From positions 310,001 through 374,000 of the forward strand of contig CAWVQA010000099.1 in assembly GCA_963932145.1 (NCBI GenBank): a stretch of DNA of 64,000 nucleotides, in the 5' to 3' direction. Under the pieces are notes generated by a model that did no database searches, had not been told where the DNA came from, and was given only the letters and a program-made list of their open reading frames with translations. This DNA is from Acanthosepion lycidas (Eukaryota > Mollusca > Cephalopoda > Sepiida > Sepiidae). This document shows positions 38,086 to 52,356 of the stretch, in pieces; position 1 is the stretch's first letter, and every line of letters starts with the position of its first letter. The position numbers and the translations under genes are program-made.

Positions 38086-40497
38086 TTAGATTACATCTTT
38101 CCCTGTCCATAATGCTCAATTGAGGAAGTAAAATAGAAATAGTAATGGGAAACAGAAGAGAAATGTACAGAAATCACCCATTTTGTGCCCACAATCGTTT
38201 TCATGGAAATCCCAGTCATATAAGTCGAGTCCATGCATGCTACGATCACGGTATGAATTTGAAGGCAAAATATTTTTTTGCAGATCTCAGATTAGGTCTT
38301 TCCCTGTCCATAATGCTAAATTCAGGAAGTAAAATGGAAATAGTAATGGGAAACAGAAGAGAAATGTACAGTGATCACACATTTTGTGCCCACAGTCTTT
38401 TTCATGGAAATCCCAGTCATATGAGACGAGTCCATGCATGCTACGATCACGGTATGAATTTGAAGGCAAAATATTTTTTTGCAGATCTTAGATTAGTTCT
38501 TTCCCTGTCCATAATGCTAAATTGAGGAAGTAAAATAGAAATAGTAATGGGAAACAGAAGAGAAATGTACAGTGATCACGCATTTTGTGCCCACAATCTT
38601 TCTCATGGAAATCCCAGTCATATGAGTCGAGTACAGGCATGCTACGATCACGGTATGAATTTGAAGGCAAAATATTTTTTTGCAGATCTTAGATTAGGTC
38701 TTTCCCTGTACATAATGCTAAATTGAGGAAGTAAAATAGAAATAGTAATGGGAAACAGAAGAGAAATGTACAGTGATCAAGCATTTTGTGCCCACAATCT
38801 TTTTCATTGAAATCCCAGTCATATGAGTCGAGTCCAGGCATGCTACAATCACGGTATGAATTTGAAGGCAAAATATTTTTTTGCAGATATTAGATTAGGT
38901 CTTTCCCAGTCCATAATGCTAAATTGAGGAAGTAAAATAGAAATACTAATGGGAAATAGAAGAGAAATGTACAATGATCACCCATTTTGTGCCCACAATC
39001 TTTTTCATGGAAATCCCAGTCATATGAGACGAGTCCATGCATGATACGATCACGGTATGAATTTGAATGAAAAATATTTTTTTGCAGATCTTAGATTAGG
39101 TCTTTCCCTGTCCTTAATGCTAAATTGAGGAAGTAAAATAGAAATAGTAATGGGAAACAGAAGAGAAATGTACAGTGATCACCCATTATGTGCCCACAAT
39201 CTTTTTCATGGAAATCCCAGTCATATGAGTCGAGTCCATGCATGCTACGATCACGGTATGAATTTGAAGGGAAAATATTTTTTTGCTGATCTTAGATTAC
39301 GTCTTTCCCTGTCCATAATGCTAAATTGAGGAAGTAAAATAGAAATAGTAATGGGAAACAGAAGAGAAATGTACAGAGATCACCCATTTTGTGCCCACAA
39401 TCTTTTTCATGGAAATCCCAGTCATATGAGTCAAGTCCATGCATGCTACGATCACGGTATGAATTTGAAGGCAAAATATTTTTTTGCAGATCATAGATTA
39501 GGTCTTTCCCTGTCCATAATGCTAAATTGAGGAAGTAAAATAGAAATAGTAATGGGAAACAGAAGAGAAATGTACAGTGATCACGCATTTTGTGCCCACA
39601 ATCTTTTTCATGGAAATCCCAGTCATATGAATCGAGTCCAGGCATGCTACGTTCACGGTATGAATTTGAAGGCAAAATATTTTTTTGCAGATCTTAGATT
39701 AGGTCTTTCCCTGTCCATAATGCTAAATTGAGGAAGTAAAATAGAAAAAGTAATGGGAAACAGAAGAGAAATGTACAGTGATCACCCATTTTGTGCCCAC
39801 AATCTTTTTCATGGAAATCCCAGTCATATGAGTCGAGTCCATGCATGCTACGATCACGGTATGAATTTGAAGGCAAAATATTTTTTTGCAGATCTTAGAT
39901 TAGTTCTTTCCCTGTCCATAATGCTAAATTGAGGAAGTAAAATAGAAATAGTAATGGGAAACAGAAGAGAAATGTACAGTGATCACGCATTTTGTGCCCA
40001 CAATCTTTTTCATGGAAATCCCAGTCATATGAGTCGAGTCCAGTCATGCTACGATCACGGTATGAATTTGAAGGCAAAATATTTTTTTGCAGATCTTAGA
40101 TTAGGTCTTTCCCAGTCCATAATGCTAAATTGAGGAAGTAAAATAGAAATAGTAATGGGAAACAGAAGAGAAATGTACAGTGATCACCCATTTTGTGCCC
40201 ACAATCTTTTTCATGGAAATCCCAGTCATATGAGTCGAGTCCATGCATGCTACGATCACGGTATGAATTTGAAGGCAAAATATTTTTTTGCAGATCTTAG
40301 ATTAGGTCTTTCCCTGTCCATAATGCTAAATTGAGGAAGTAAAATAGAAAAAGTAATGGGAAACAGAAGAGAAATGTACAGTGATCACCCATTTTGTGCC
40401 CACAATCTTTTTCATGGAAATCCCAGTCATATGAGTCGAGTCCATGCATGCTACGATCACGGTATGAATTTGAAAGCAAAATACTTTTTTGCTGATC
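38086..40497. repeat. Family X HOR unit 4, 12 monomers (2412 bp)
   Basis: Equals unit 2 minus two monomers. The monomer at 39091 starts like the CCCATTATG/CTGTCCTTAATGC copy and ends GAAGGGAAAATATT like the GAAGGGAAAA copy, so the GTGCTCACG copy and one monomer-equivalent are gone. The anchor has CGATCACGG where the other units have CGATAACGG. One tail monomer (40096) also differs, ending GAAGGCAAAA where unit 2 has GAAGGGAAACT. Confidence 0.8.
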
Positions 40498-41502
40498 TTA
40501 GATTACATCTTTCCCTGTCCATAATGCTCAATTGAGGAAGTAAAATAGAAATAGTAATGGGAAACAGAAGAGAAATGTACAGAGATCACCCATTTTGTGC
40601 CCACAATCGTTTTCATGGAAATCCCAGTCATATAAGTCGAGTCCATGCATGCTACGATAACGGTATGAATTTGAAGGCAAAATATTTTTTTGCAGATCTC
40701 AGATTAGGTCTTTCCCTGTCCATAATGCTAAATTCAGGAAGTAAAATAGAAATAGTAATGGGAAACAGAAGAGAAATGTACAGTGATCACACATTTTGTG
40801 CCCACAGTCTTTTTCATGGAAATCCCAGTCATATGAGACGAGTCCATGCATGCTACGATCACGGTATGAATTTGAAGGCAAAATATTTTTTTGCAGATCT
40901 TAGATTAGTTCTTTCCCTGTCCATAATGCTAAATTGAGGAAGTAAAATAGAAATAGTAATGGGAAACAGAAGAGAAATGTACAGTGATCACGCATTTTGT
41001 GCCCACAATCTTTCTCATGGAAATCCCAGTCATATGAGTCGAGTCCAGGCATGCTACGATCACGGTATGAATTTGAAGGCAAAATATTTTTTTGCAGATC
41101 TTAGATTAGGTCTTTCCCAGTCCATAATGCTAAATTGAGGAAGTAAAATAGAAATAGTAATGGGAAACAGAAGAGAAATGTACAGTGATCACCCATTTTG
41201 TGCCCACAATCTTTTTCATGGAAATCCCAGTCATATGAGTCGAGTCCATGCAAGCTACGATCACGGTATGAATTTGAAGGGAAACTATTTTTTTGCTGAT
41301 CTTAGATTAGGTCTTTCCCTGTCCATAATGCTAAATTGAGGAAGTAAAATAGAAAAAGTAATGGGAAACAGAAGAGAAATGTACAGTGATCACCCATTTT
41401 GTGCCCACAATCTTTTTCATGGAAATCCCAGTCATATGAGTCGAGTCCATGCATGCTACGATCACGGTATGAATTTGAAAGCAAAATACTTTTTTGCTGA
41501 TC
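40498..41502. repeat. Family X HOR unit 5, 5 monomers (1005 bp)
   Basis: Contains only the anchor, CCCACAGTC, TTAGTTCTTTCC with CTTTCTCATGG, a GAAGGGAAACT copy and a GAAAGCAAAATAC copy. It corresponds to the two ends of unit 2 joined within the TTAGTTCTTTCC monomer type, which occurs twice in the longer units. Unequal exchange between those two occurrences explains the loss of nine monomers. Confidence 0.85.
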
Positions 41503-43311
41503 TTAGATTATATCTTTCCCTGTCCATAATGCTCAATTGAGGAAGTAAAATAGAAATAGTAATGGGAAACAGAAGAGAAATGTACAGAGATCACCCATTT
41601 TGTGCCCACAATCGTTTTCATGGAAATCCCAGTCATATAAGTCGAGTCCATGCATGCTACGATAACGGTATGAATTTGAAGGCAAAATATTTTTTTGCAG
41701 ATCTCAGATTAGGTCTTTCCCTGTCCATAATGCTAAATTCAGGAAGTAAAATAGAAATAGTAATGGGAAACAGAAGAGAAATGTACAGTGATCACACATT
41801 TTGTGCCCACAGTCTTTTTCATGGAAATCCCAGTCATATGAGACGAGTCCATGCATGCTACGATCACGGTATGAATTTGAAGGCAAAATATTTTTTTGCA
41901 GATCTTAGATTAGTTCTTTCCCTGTCCATAATGCTAAATTGAGGAAGTAAAATAGAAATAGTAATGGGAAACAGAAGAGAAATGTACAGTGATCACGCAT
42001 TTTGTGCCCACAATCTTTCTCATGGAAATCCCAGTCATATGAGTCGAGTCCAGGCATGCTACGATCACGGTATGAATTTGAAGGCAAAATATTTTTTTGC
42101 AGATCTTAGATTAGGTCTTTCCCAGTCCATAATGCTAAATTGAGGAAGTAAAATAGAAATAGTAATGGGAAACAGAAGAGAAATGTACAGTGATCACCCA
42201 TTTTGTGCCCACAATCTTTTTCATGGAAATCCCAGTCATATGAGTCGAGTCCATGCAAGCTACGATCACGGTATGAATTTGAAGGGAAACTATTTTTTTG
42301 CTGATCTTAGATTACGTCTTTCCCTGTCCATAATGCTAAATTGAGGAAGTAAAATAGAAATAGTAATGGGAAACAGAAGAGAAATGTACAGAGATCACCC
42401 ATTTTGTGCCCACAATCTTTTTCATGGAAATCCCAGTCATATGAGTCGAGTCCATGCATGCTACGATCACGGTATGAATTTGAAGGCAAAATATTTTTTT
42501 GCAGGTCATAGATTAGGTCTTTCCCTGTCCATAATGCTAAATTGAGGAAGTAAAATAGAAATAGTAATGGGAAACAGAAGAGAAATGTACAGTGATCACA
42601 CATTTTGTGCCCACAATCTTTTTCATGGACATCCCAGTCATATGAGACGAGTCCATGCATGCTACGATCACGGTATGAATTTGAAAGCAAAATATTTTTT
42701 TGCAGATCTTAGATTAGGTCTTTCCCTGTCCATAATGCTAAATTGAGGAAGTAAAATAGAAATAGTAATGGGAAACAGAAGAGAAATGTACAGTGATCAC
42801 GCATTTTGTGCCCACAATCTTTTTCATGGAAATCCCAGTCATATGAGTCGAGTCCAGGCATGCTACGATCACGGTATGAATTTGAAGGCAAAATATTTTT
42901 TTGCAGATCTTAGATTAGGTCTTTCCCTGTACATAATGCTAAATTGAGGAAGTAAAATAGAAATAGTAATGGGAAACAGAAGAGAAATGTACAGTGATCA
43001 AGCATTTTGTGCCCACAATCTTTTTCATTGAAATCCCAGTCATATGAGTCGAGTCCAGGCATGCTACAATCACGGTATGAATTTGAAGGCAAAATATTTT
43101 TTTGCAGATATTAGATTAGGTCTTTCCCAGTCCATAATGCTAAATTGAGGAAGTAAAATAGAAATACTAATGGGAAATAGAAGAGAAATGTACAATGATC
43201 ACCCATTTTGTGCCCACAATCTTTTTCATGGAAATCCCAGTCATATGAGACGAGTCCATGCATGATACGATCACGGTATGAATTTGAATGAAAAATATTT
43301 TTTTGCTGATG
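41503..43311. repeat. Family X unit 6, rearranged
   Basis: Starts with the anchor and the next three monomers of unit 5. It then switches to a CAGATCATAG-like pair (here CAGGTCATAG, near 42502) with GGACATCCC, a class A copy, the TTCATTGAAATCC copy and the GATACGATC copy. No later anchor monomer follows in the same context until 46729, so this is where the staircase pattern ends. Confidence 0.7.
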
Positions 43312-45723
43312 TTAGATTAGTTCTTTCCCTGTCCATAATGCTAAATTGAGGAAGTAAAATAGAAATAGTAATGGGAAACAGAAGAGAAATGTACAGTGCT
43401 CACGCATTTTGTGCCCACAATCTTTTTCATGGAAATCCCAGTCATATGAGTCGAGTCCAGGCATGCTACGATCACGGTATGAATTTGAAGGCAAAATATT
43501 TTTTTGCAGATCTTAGATTAGGTCTTTCCCAGTCCATAATGCTAAATTGAGGAAGTAAAATAGAAATAATAATGGGAAACAGAAGAGAAATGTACAGTGA
43601 TCACCCATTTTGTGCCCACAATCTTTTTCATGGAAATCCCAGTCATATGAGTCGAGTCCATGCATGCTACGATCACGGTATGAATTTGAAGGGAAAATAT
43701 TTTTTTGCTGATCTTAGATTACGTCTTTCCCTGTCCATAATGCTAAATTGAGGAAGTAAAATAGAAATAGTAATGGGAAACAGAAGAGAAATGTACAGAG
43801 ATCACCCATTTTGTGCCCACAATCTTTTTCATGGAAATCCCAGTCATATGAGTCAAGTCCATGCATGCTACGATCACGGTATGAATTTGAAGGCAAAATA
43901 TTTTTTTGCAGATCATAGATTAGGTCTTTCCCTGTCCATAATGCTAAATTGAGGAAGTAAAATAGAAATAGTAATGGGAAACAGAAGAGAAATGTACAGT
44001 GATCACGCATTTTGTGCCCACAATCTTTTTCATGGAAATCCCAGTCATATGAATCGAGTCCAGGCATGCTACGATCACGGTATGAATTTGAAGGCAAAAT
44101 ATTTTTTTGCAGATCTTAGATTAGGTCTTTCCCTGTCCATAATGCTAAATTGAGGAAGTAAAATAGAAAAAGTAATGGGAAACAGAAGAGAAATGTACAG
44201 TGCTCACGCATTTTGTGCCCACAATCTTTTTCATGGAAATCCCAGTCATATGAGTCGAGTCCAGGCATGCTACGATCACGGTATGAATTTGAAGGCAAAA
44301 TATTTTTTTGCAGATCTTAGATTAGGTCTTTCCCAGTCCATAATGCTAAATTGAGGAAATAAAATAGAAATAGTAATGGGAAACAGAAGAGAAATGTACA
44401 GTGATCACCCATCTTGTGCCCACAATCTTTTTCATGGAAATCCCAGTCATATGAGTCGAGTCCATGCATGCTACGATCACGGTATGAATTTGAAGGGAAA
44501 ATATTTTTTTGCTGATCTTAGATTACGTCTTTCCCTGTCCATAATGCTAAATTGAGGAAGTAAAATAGAAATAGTAATGGGAAACAGAAGAGAAATGTAC
44601 AGAGATCACCCATTTTGTGCCCACAATCTTTTTCATGGAAATCCCAGTCATATGAGTCAAGTCCATGCATGCTACGATCACGGTATGAATTTGAAGGCAA
44701 AATATTTTTTTGCAGATCATAGATTAGGTCTTTCCCTGTCCATAATGCTAAATTGAGGAAGTAAAATAGAAATAGTAATGGGAAACAGAAGAGAAATGTA
44801 CAGTGATCACGCATTTTGTGCCCACAATCTTTTTCATGGAAATCCCAGTCATATGAATCGAGTCCAGGCATGCTACGATCACGGTATGAATTTGAAGGCA
44901 AAATATTTTTTTGCAGATCTTAGATTAGTTCTTTCCCTGTCCATAATGCTAAATTGAGGAAGTAAAATAGAAATAGTAATGGGAAACAGAAGAGAAATGT
45001 ACAGTGATCACGCATTTTGTGCCCACAATCTTTTTCATGGAAATCCCAGTCATATGAGTCGAGTCCAGGCATGCTACGATCACGGTATGAATTTGAAGGC
45101 AAAATATTTTTTTGCAGATCTTAGATTAGGTCTTTCCCAGTCCATAATGCTAAATTGAGGAAGTAAAATAGAAATAGTAATGGGAAACAGAAGAGAAATG
45201 TACAGTGATCACCCATTTTGTGCCCACAATCTTTTTCATGGAAATCCCAGTCATATGAGTCGAGTCCATGCATGCTACGATCACGGTATGAATTTGAAGG
45301 GAAAATATTTTTTTGCTGATCTTAGATTACGTCTTTCCCTGTCCATAATGCTAAATTGAGGAAGTAAAATAGAAATAGTAATGGGAAACAGAAGAGAAAT
45401 GTACAGAGATCACCCATTTTGTGCCCACAACCTTTTTCATGGAAATCCCAGTCATATGAGTCGAGTCCATGCATGCTACGATCACGGTATGAATTTGAAG
45501 GCAAAATATTTTTTTGCAGATCATAGATTAGGTCTTTCCCTGTCCATAATGCTAAATTGAGGAAGTAAAATAGAAATAGTAATGGGAAACAGAAGAGAAA
45601 TGTACAGTGATCACGCATTTTGTGCCCACAATCTTTTTCATGGAAATCCCAGTCATATGAGTCGAGTCCAGGCATGCTACGATCACGGTATGAATTTGAA
45701 GGCAAAATATTTTTTTGCAGATC
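43312..45723. repeat. Three tandem copies of an 804-bp 4-mer
   Basis: Units 43312-44115, 44116-44919 and 44920-45723. Each holds a class A-like copy (GTGCTCACG in the first two, GTGATCACG in the third), a GAAGGGAAAA copy, and a two-monomer pair linked by CAGATCATAG. In the first two the pair has GTCAAGTCC; in the third it has GTCGAGTCC with CACAACCTTTTTC. Confidence 0.8.
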
Positions 45724-47331
45724 TTAGATTAGGTCTTTCCCTGTCCATAATGCTAAATTGAGGAAGTAAAATAGAAATAGTAATGGGAAACAGAAGAGAA
45801 ATGTACAGTGATCAAGCATTTTGTGCCCACAATCTTTTTCATTGAAATCCCAGTCATATGAGTCGAGTCCAGGCATGCTACAATCACGGTATGAATTTGA
45901 AGGCAAAATATTTTTTTGCAGATATTAGATTAGGTCTTTCCCAGTCCATAATGCTAAATTGAGGAAGTAAAGTAGAAATACTAATGGGAAATAGAAGAGA
46001 AATGTACAATGATCACCCATTTTGTGCCCACAATCTTTTTCATGGAAATCCCAGTCATATGAGATGAGTCCATGCATGATACGATCACGGTATGAATTTG
46101 AAGGCAAAATATTTTTTTGCAGATCTTAGATTAGGTCTTTCCCTGTCCATAATGCTAAATTGAGGAAGTAAAATAGAAATAGTAATGGGAAACAGAAGAG
46201 AAATGTACAGTGATCACCCATTATGTGCCCACAATCTTTTTCATGGAAATCCCAGTCATATGAGTCGAGTCCATGCATGCTACGATCACGGTATGAATTT
46301 GAAGGCAAAATATTTTTTTGCTGATGTTAGATTAGGTCTTTCCCTGTCCATAATGCTAAATTGAGGAAGTAAAATAGAAATAGTAATGGGAAACAGAAGA
46401 GAAATGTACAGTGATCACGCATTTTGTGCCCACAATCTTTTTCATGGAAATCCCAGTCATATGAGTCGAGTCCATGCATGCTACGATCACGGTATGAATT
46501 TGAAGGCAAAATATTTTTTTGCAGATATTAGATTAGGTCTTTCCCAGTCCATAATGCTAAATTGAGGAAGTAAAATAGAAATACTAATGGGAAATAGAAT
46601 AGAAATGTACAGTGATCACCCATTTTGTGCCCACAATCTTTTTCATGGAAATCCCAGTCATATGAGTCGAGTCCATGCATGCTACGATCACGGTATGAAT
46701 TTGAAGGCAAAATACTTTTTTGCTGATCTTAGATTACGTCTTTCCCTGTCCATAATGCTCAATTGAGGAAGTAAAATAGAAATAGTAATGGGAAACAGAA
46801 GAGAAATGTACAGAGATCACCCATTTTGTGCCCACAATCGTTTTCATGGAAATCCCAGTCATATGAGTCGAGTCCATGCATGCTAAGATAACGGTATGAA
46901 TTTGAAGGCAAAATATTTTTTTGCAGATATTAGATTAGGTCTTTCCCAGTCCATAATGCTAAATTGAGGAAGTAAAATAGAAATACTAATGGGAAATAGA
47001 AGAGAAATGTACAATGATCACCCATTTTGTGCCCACAATCTTTTTCATGGTAATCCCAGTCATATGAGACGAGTCCATGCATGATACGATCACGGTATGA
47101 ATTTGAATGAAAAATATTTTTTTGCAGATCTTAGATTAGGTCTTTCCCTGTCCATAATGCTAAATTGAGGAAGTAAAATAGAAATAGTAATGGGAAACAG
47201 AAGAGAAATGTACAGTGATCACCCATTATGTGCCCACAATCTTTTTCATGGAAATCCCAGTCATATGAGTCGAGTCCATGCATGCTACGATCACGGTATG
47301 AATTTGAGGGCAAAATATTTTTTTGCTGATG
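44116..47331. repeat. 16-mer HOR, first copy (period 3216 bp)
   Basis: Contains the last two 804-bp units, then TTCATTGAAATCC, a GAGATGAGTCC copy (near 46052), CCCATTATG, a B copy, an AATAGAATAGAAATG copy and the CGATAACGG anchor. About 13-14 of these monomers recur 3216 bp downstream. The last two or three (46930-47331) do not. Confidence 0.8.
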
Positions 47332-50300
47332 TTAGATTAGTTCTTTCCCTGTCCATAATGCTAAATTGAGGAAGTAAAATAGAAATAGTAATGGGAAACA
47401 GAAGAGAAATGTACAGTGCTCACGCATTTTGTGCCCACAATCTTTTTCATGGAAATCCCAGTCATATGAGTCGAGTCCAGGCATGCTACGATCACGGTAT
47501 GAATTTGAAGGCAAAATATTTTTTTGCAGATCTTAGATTAGGTCTTTCCCAGTCCATAATGCTAAATTGAGGAAGTAAAATAGAAATAGTAATGGGAAAC
47601 AGAAGAGAAATGTACAGTGATCACCCATTTTGTGCCCACAATCTTTTTTATGGAAATCCCAGTCATATGAGTCGAGTCCATGCATGCTACGATCACGGTA
47701 TGAATTTGAAGGGAAAATATTTTTTTGCTGATCTTAGATTACGTCTTTCCCTGTCCATAATGCTAAATTGAGGAAGTAAAATAGAAATAGTAATGGGAAA
47801 CAGAAGAGAAATGTACAGAGATCACCCATTTTGTGCCCACAATCTTTTTCATGGAAATCCCAGTCATATGAGTCAAGTCCATGCATGCTACGATCACGGT
47901 ATGAATTTGAAGGCAAAATATTTTTTTGCAGATCATAGATTAGGTCTTTCCCTGTCCATAATGCTAAATTGAGGAAGTAAAATAGAAATAGTAATGGGAA
48001 ACAGAAGAGAAATGTACAGTGATCACGCATTTTGTGCCCACAATCTTTTTCATGGAAATCCCAGTCATATGAATCGAGTCCAGGCATGCTACGATCACGG
48101 TATGAATTTGAAGGCAAAATATTTTTTTGCAGATCTTAGATTAGTTCTTTCCCTGTCCATAATGCTAAATTGAGGAAGTAAAATAGAAATAGCAATGGGA
48201 AACAGAAGAGAAATGTACAGTGATCACGCATTTTGTGCCCACAATCTTTTTCATGGAAATCCCAGTCATATGAGTCGAGTCCAGGCATGCTACGATCACG
48301 GTATGAATTTGAAGGCAAAATATTTTTTTGCAGATCTTAGATTAGGTCTTTCCCAGTCCATAATGCTAAATTGAGGAAGTAAAATAGAAATAGTAATGGG
48401 AAACAGAAGAGAAATGTACAGTGATCACCCATTTTGTGCCCACAATCTTTTTCATGGAAATCCCAGTCATATGAGTCGAGTCCATGCATGCTACGATCAC
48501 GGTATGAATTTGAAGGGAAAATATTTTTTTGCTGATCTTAGATTACGTCTTTCCCTGTCCATAATGCTAAATTGAGGAAGTAAAATAGAAATAGTAATGG
48601 GAAACAGAAGAGAAATGTACAGAGATCACCAATTTTGTGCCCACAACCTTTTTCATGGAAATCCCAGTCATATGAGTCGAGTCCATGCATGCTACGATCA
48701 CGGTATGAATTTGAAGGCAAAATATTTTTTTGCAGATCATAGATTAGGTCTTTCCCTGTCCATAATGCTAAATTGAGGAAGTAAAATAGAAATAGTAATG
48801 GGAAACAGAAGAGAAATGTACAGTGATCACGCATTTTGTGCCCACAATCTTTTTCATGGAAATCCCAGTCATATGAGTCGAGTCCAGGCATGCTACGATC
48901 ACGGTATGAATTTGAAGGCAAAATATTTTTTTGCAGATCTTAGATTAGGTCTTTCCCTGTCCATAATGCTAAATTGAGGAAGTAAAATAGAAATAGTAAT
49001 GGGAAACAGAAGAGAAATGTACAGTGATCAAGCATTTTGTGCCCACAATCTTTTTCATTGAAATCCCAGTCATATGAGTCGAGTCCAGGCATGCTACAAT
49101 CACGGTATGAATTTGAAGGCAAAATATTTTTTTGCAGATATTAGATTAGGTCTTTCCCAGTCCATAATGCTAAATTGAGGAAGTAAAATAGAAATACTAA
49201 TGGGAAATAGAAGAGAAATGTACAATGATCACCCATTTTGTGCCCACAATCTTTTTCATGGAAATCCCAGTCATATGAGATGAGTCCATGCATGATACGA
49301 TCACGGTATGAATTTGAAGGCAAAATATTTTTTTGCAGATCTTAGATTAGGTCTTTCCCTGTCCATAATGCTAAATTGAGGAAGTAAAATAGAAATAGTA
49401 ATGGGAAACAGAAGAGAAATGTACAGTGATCACCCATTATGTGCCCACAATCTTTTTCATGGAAATCCCAGTCATATGAGTCGAGTCCATGCATGCTACG
49501 ATCACGGTATGAATTTGAAGGCAAAATATTTTTTTGCTGATGTTAGATTAGGTCTTTCCCTGTCCATAATGCTAAATTGAGGAAGTAAAATAGAAATAGT
49601 AATGGGAAACAGAAGAGAAATGTACAGTGATCACGCATTTTGTGCCCACAATCTTTTTCATGGAAATCCCAGTCATATGAGTCGAGTCCATGCATGCTAC
49701 GATCACGGTATGAATTTGAAGGCAAAATATTTTTTTGCAGATATTAGATTAGGTCTTTCCCAGTCCATAATGCTAAATTGAGGAAGTAAAATAGAAATAC
49801 TAATGGGAAATAGAATAGAAATGTACAGTGATCACCCATTTTGTGCCCACAATCTTTTTCATGGAAATCCCAGTCATATGAGTCGAGTCCATGCATGCTA
49901 CGATCACGGTATGAATTTGAAGGCAAAATACTTTTTTGCTGATCTTAGATTACGTCTTTCCCTGTCCATAATGCTCAATTGAGGAAGTAAAATAGAAATA
50001 GTAATGGGAAACAGAAGAGAAATGTACAGAGATCACCCATTTTGTGCCCACAATCGTTTTCATGGAAATCCCAGTCATATGAGTCGAGTCCATGCATGCT
50101 ACGATAACGGTAAGAATTTGAAGGCAAAATATTTTTTTGCAGATCTCAGATTAGGTCTTTCCCTGTCCATAATGCTAAATTCAGGAAGTAAAATAGAAAT
50201 AGTAACGGGAAACAGAAGAGAAATGTACAGTGATCACACATTTTGTGCCCACAGTCTTTTTCATGGAAATCCCAGTCATATGAGACGAGTCCATGCATGC

Positions 50301-50547
50301 TACGATCACGGTATGAATTTGAAGGCAAAATATTTTTTTGCAGATCTTAGATTAGTTCTTTCCCTGTCCATAATGCTAAATTGAGGAAGTAAAATAGAAA
50401 TAGTAATGGGAAACAGAAGAGAAATGTACAGTGATCACCCATTTTGTGCCCACAATCTTTTTCATGGAAATCCCAGTCATATGAGACGAGTCCATGCATG
50501 CTACGATCACGGTATGAATTTGAAGGGAAAATATTTTTTTGCTGATC
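47332..50547. repeat. 16-mer HOR, second copy (period 3216 bp)
   Basis: Repeats 44116-46900 in order, including GAGATGAGTCC near 49268 and AATAGAATAGAAATG near 49807. After the anchor at 49945 it continues with the CCCACAGTC monomer, where the first copy diverges. Confidence 0.8.
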
Positions 50548-52356
50548 TTAGATTACGTCTTTCCCTGTCCATAATGCTAAATTGAGGAAGTAAAATAGAA
50601 ATAGTAATGGGAAACAGAAGAGAAATGTACAGAGATCACCCATTTTGTGCCCACAATCTTTTTCATGGAAATCCCAGTCATATGAGTAGAGTCCATGCAT
50701 GCTACGATCACGGTATGAATTTGAAGGCAAAATATTTTTTTGCAGATCATAGATTAGGTCTTTCCCTGTCCATAATGCTAAATTGAGGAAGTAAAATAGA
50801 AATAGTAATGGGAAACAGAAGAGAAATGTACAGTGATCACGCATTTTGTGCCCACAATCTTTTTCATTGAAATCCCAGTCATATGAGTCGAGTCCAGGCA
50901 TGCTACAATCACGGTATGAATTTGAAGGCAAAATATTTTTTTGCAGATATTAGATTAGGTCTTTCCCAGTCCATAATGCTAAATTGAGGAAGTAAAATAG
51001 AAATACTAATGGGAAATAGAAGAGAAATGTACAATGATCACCCATTTCGTGCCCACAATCTTTTTCATGGAAATCCCAGTCATATGAGACGAGTCCATGC
51101 ATGATACGATCACGGTATGAATTTGAAGGCAAAATATTTTTTTGCAGATCTTAGATTAGGTCTTTCCCTGTCCATAATGCTAAATTGAGGAAGTAAAATA
51201 GAAATAGTAATGGGAAACAGAAGAGAAATGTACAGTGATCACCCATTATGTGCCCACAATCTTTTTCATGGAAATCCCAGTCATATGAGTCGAGTCCATG
51301 CATGCTACGATCACGGTCTGAATTTGAAGGCAAAATATTTTTTTGCTGATCTTAGATTAGGTCTTTCCCAGTCCATAATGCTAAATTGAGGAAGCAAAAT
51401 AGAAATAGTAATGGGAAACAGAAGAGAAATGTACAGTGATCAAGCATTTTGTGCCCACAATCTTTTTCATGGAAATCCCAGTCATATGAGTCGAGTCCAT
51501 GCATGCTACGATCACGGTATGAATTTGAAGGCAAAATATTTTTTTGCAGATATTAGATTAGGTCTTTCCCAGTCCATAATGCTAAATTGAGGAAGTAAAA
51601 TAGAAATACTAATGGGAAATAGATGAGAAATGTACAGTGATCACCCATTTTGTGCCCACAATCTTTTTCATGGAAATCCCAGTCATATGAGACGAGTCCA
51701 TGCATGATACGATCACGGTATGAATTTGAAGGCAAAATATTTTTTTGCAGATCTTAGATTAGGTCTTTCCCTGTCCATAATGCTAAATTGAGGAAGTAAA
51801 ATAGAAATAGTAATGGGAAACAGAAGAGAAATGTACAGTGATCACCCATTATGTGCCCACAATCTTTTTCATGGAAATCCCAGTCATATGAGTCGAGTCC
51901 ATGCATGCTACGATCACGGTATGAATTTGAAGGCAAAATATTTTTTTGCGGATCTTAGATTAGGTCTTTCCCTGTCCATAATGCTAAATTGAGGAAGTAA
52001 AATAGAAATAGTAATGGGAAACAGAAGAGAAATGTACAGTGATCACACATTTTGTGCCCACAATCTTTTTCATGGAAATCCCAGTCATATGAGTCGAGTC
52101 CATGCATGCTACGATCACGGTATGAATTTGAAGGCAAAATATTTTTTTGCAGATCTTAGATTAGGTCTTTCCCAGTCCATAATGCTAAATTGAGGAAGTA
52201 AAATAGAAATACTAATGGGAAATAGAATAGAAATGTACAGTGATCACCCATTTTGTGCCCACAATCTTTTTCATGGAAATCCCAGTCATATGAGTCGAGT
52301 CCATGCATGCTACGATCACGGTATGAATTTGAAGGCAAAATGCTTTTTTGCTGATC
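49945..52356. repeat. 12-mer HOR, first copy (2412 bp)
   Basis: Anchor monomer, CCCACAGTC copy with the private AGTAACGGG (near 50202), an AGACGAG/GAAGGGAAAA copy, the linked pair, then two rounds of a 603-bp trimer (50950-51552 and 51553-52155) and an AATAGAATAG copy. The private AGTAACGGG and GAGTAGAGTCC recur 2412 bp later. The trimer nested inside the 12-mer shows two levels of HOR. Confidence 0.85.
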
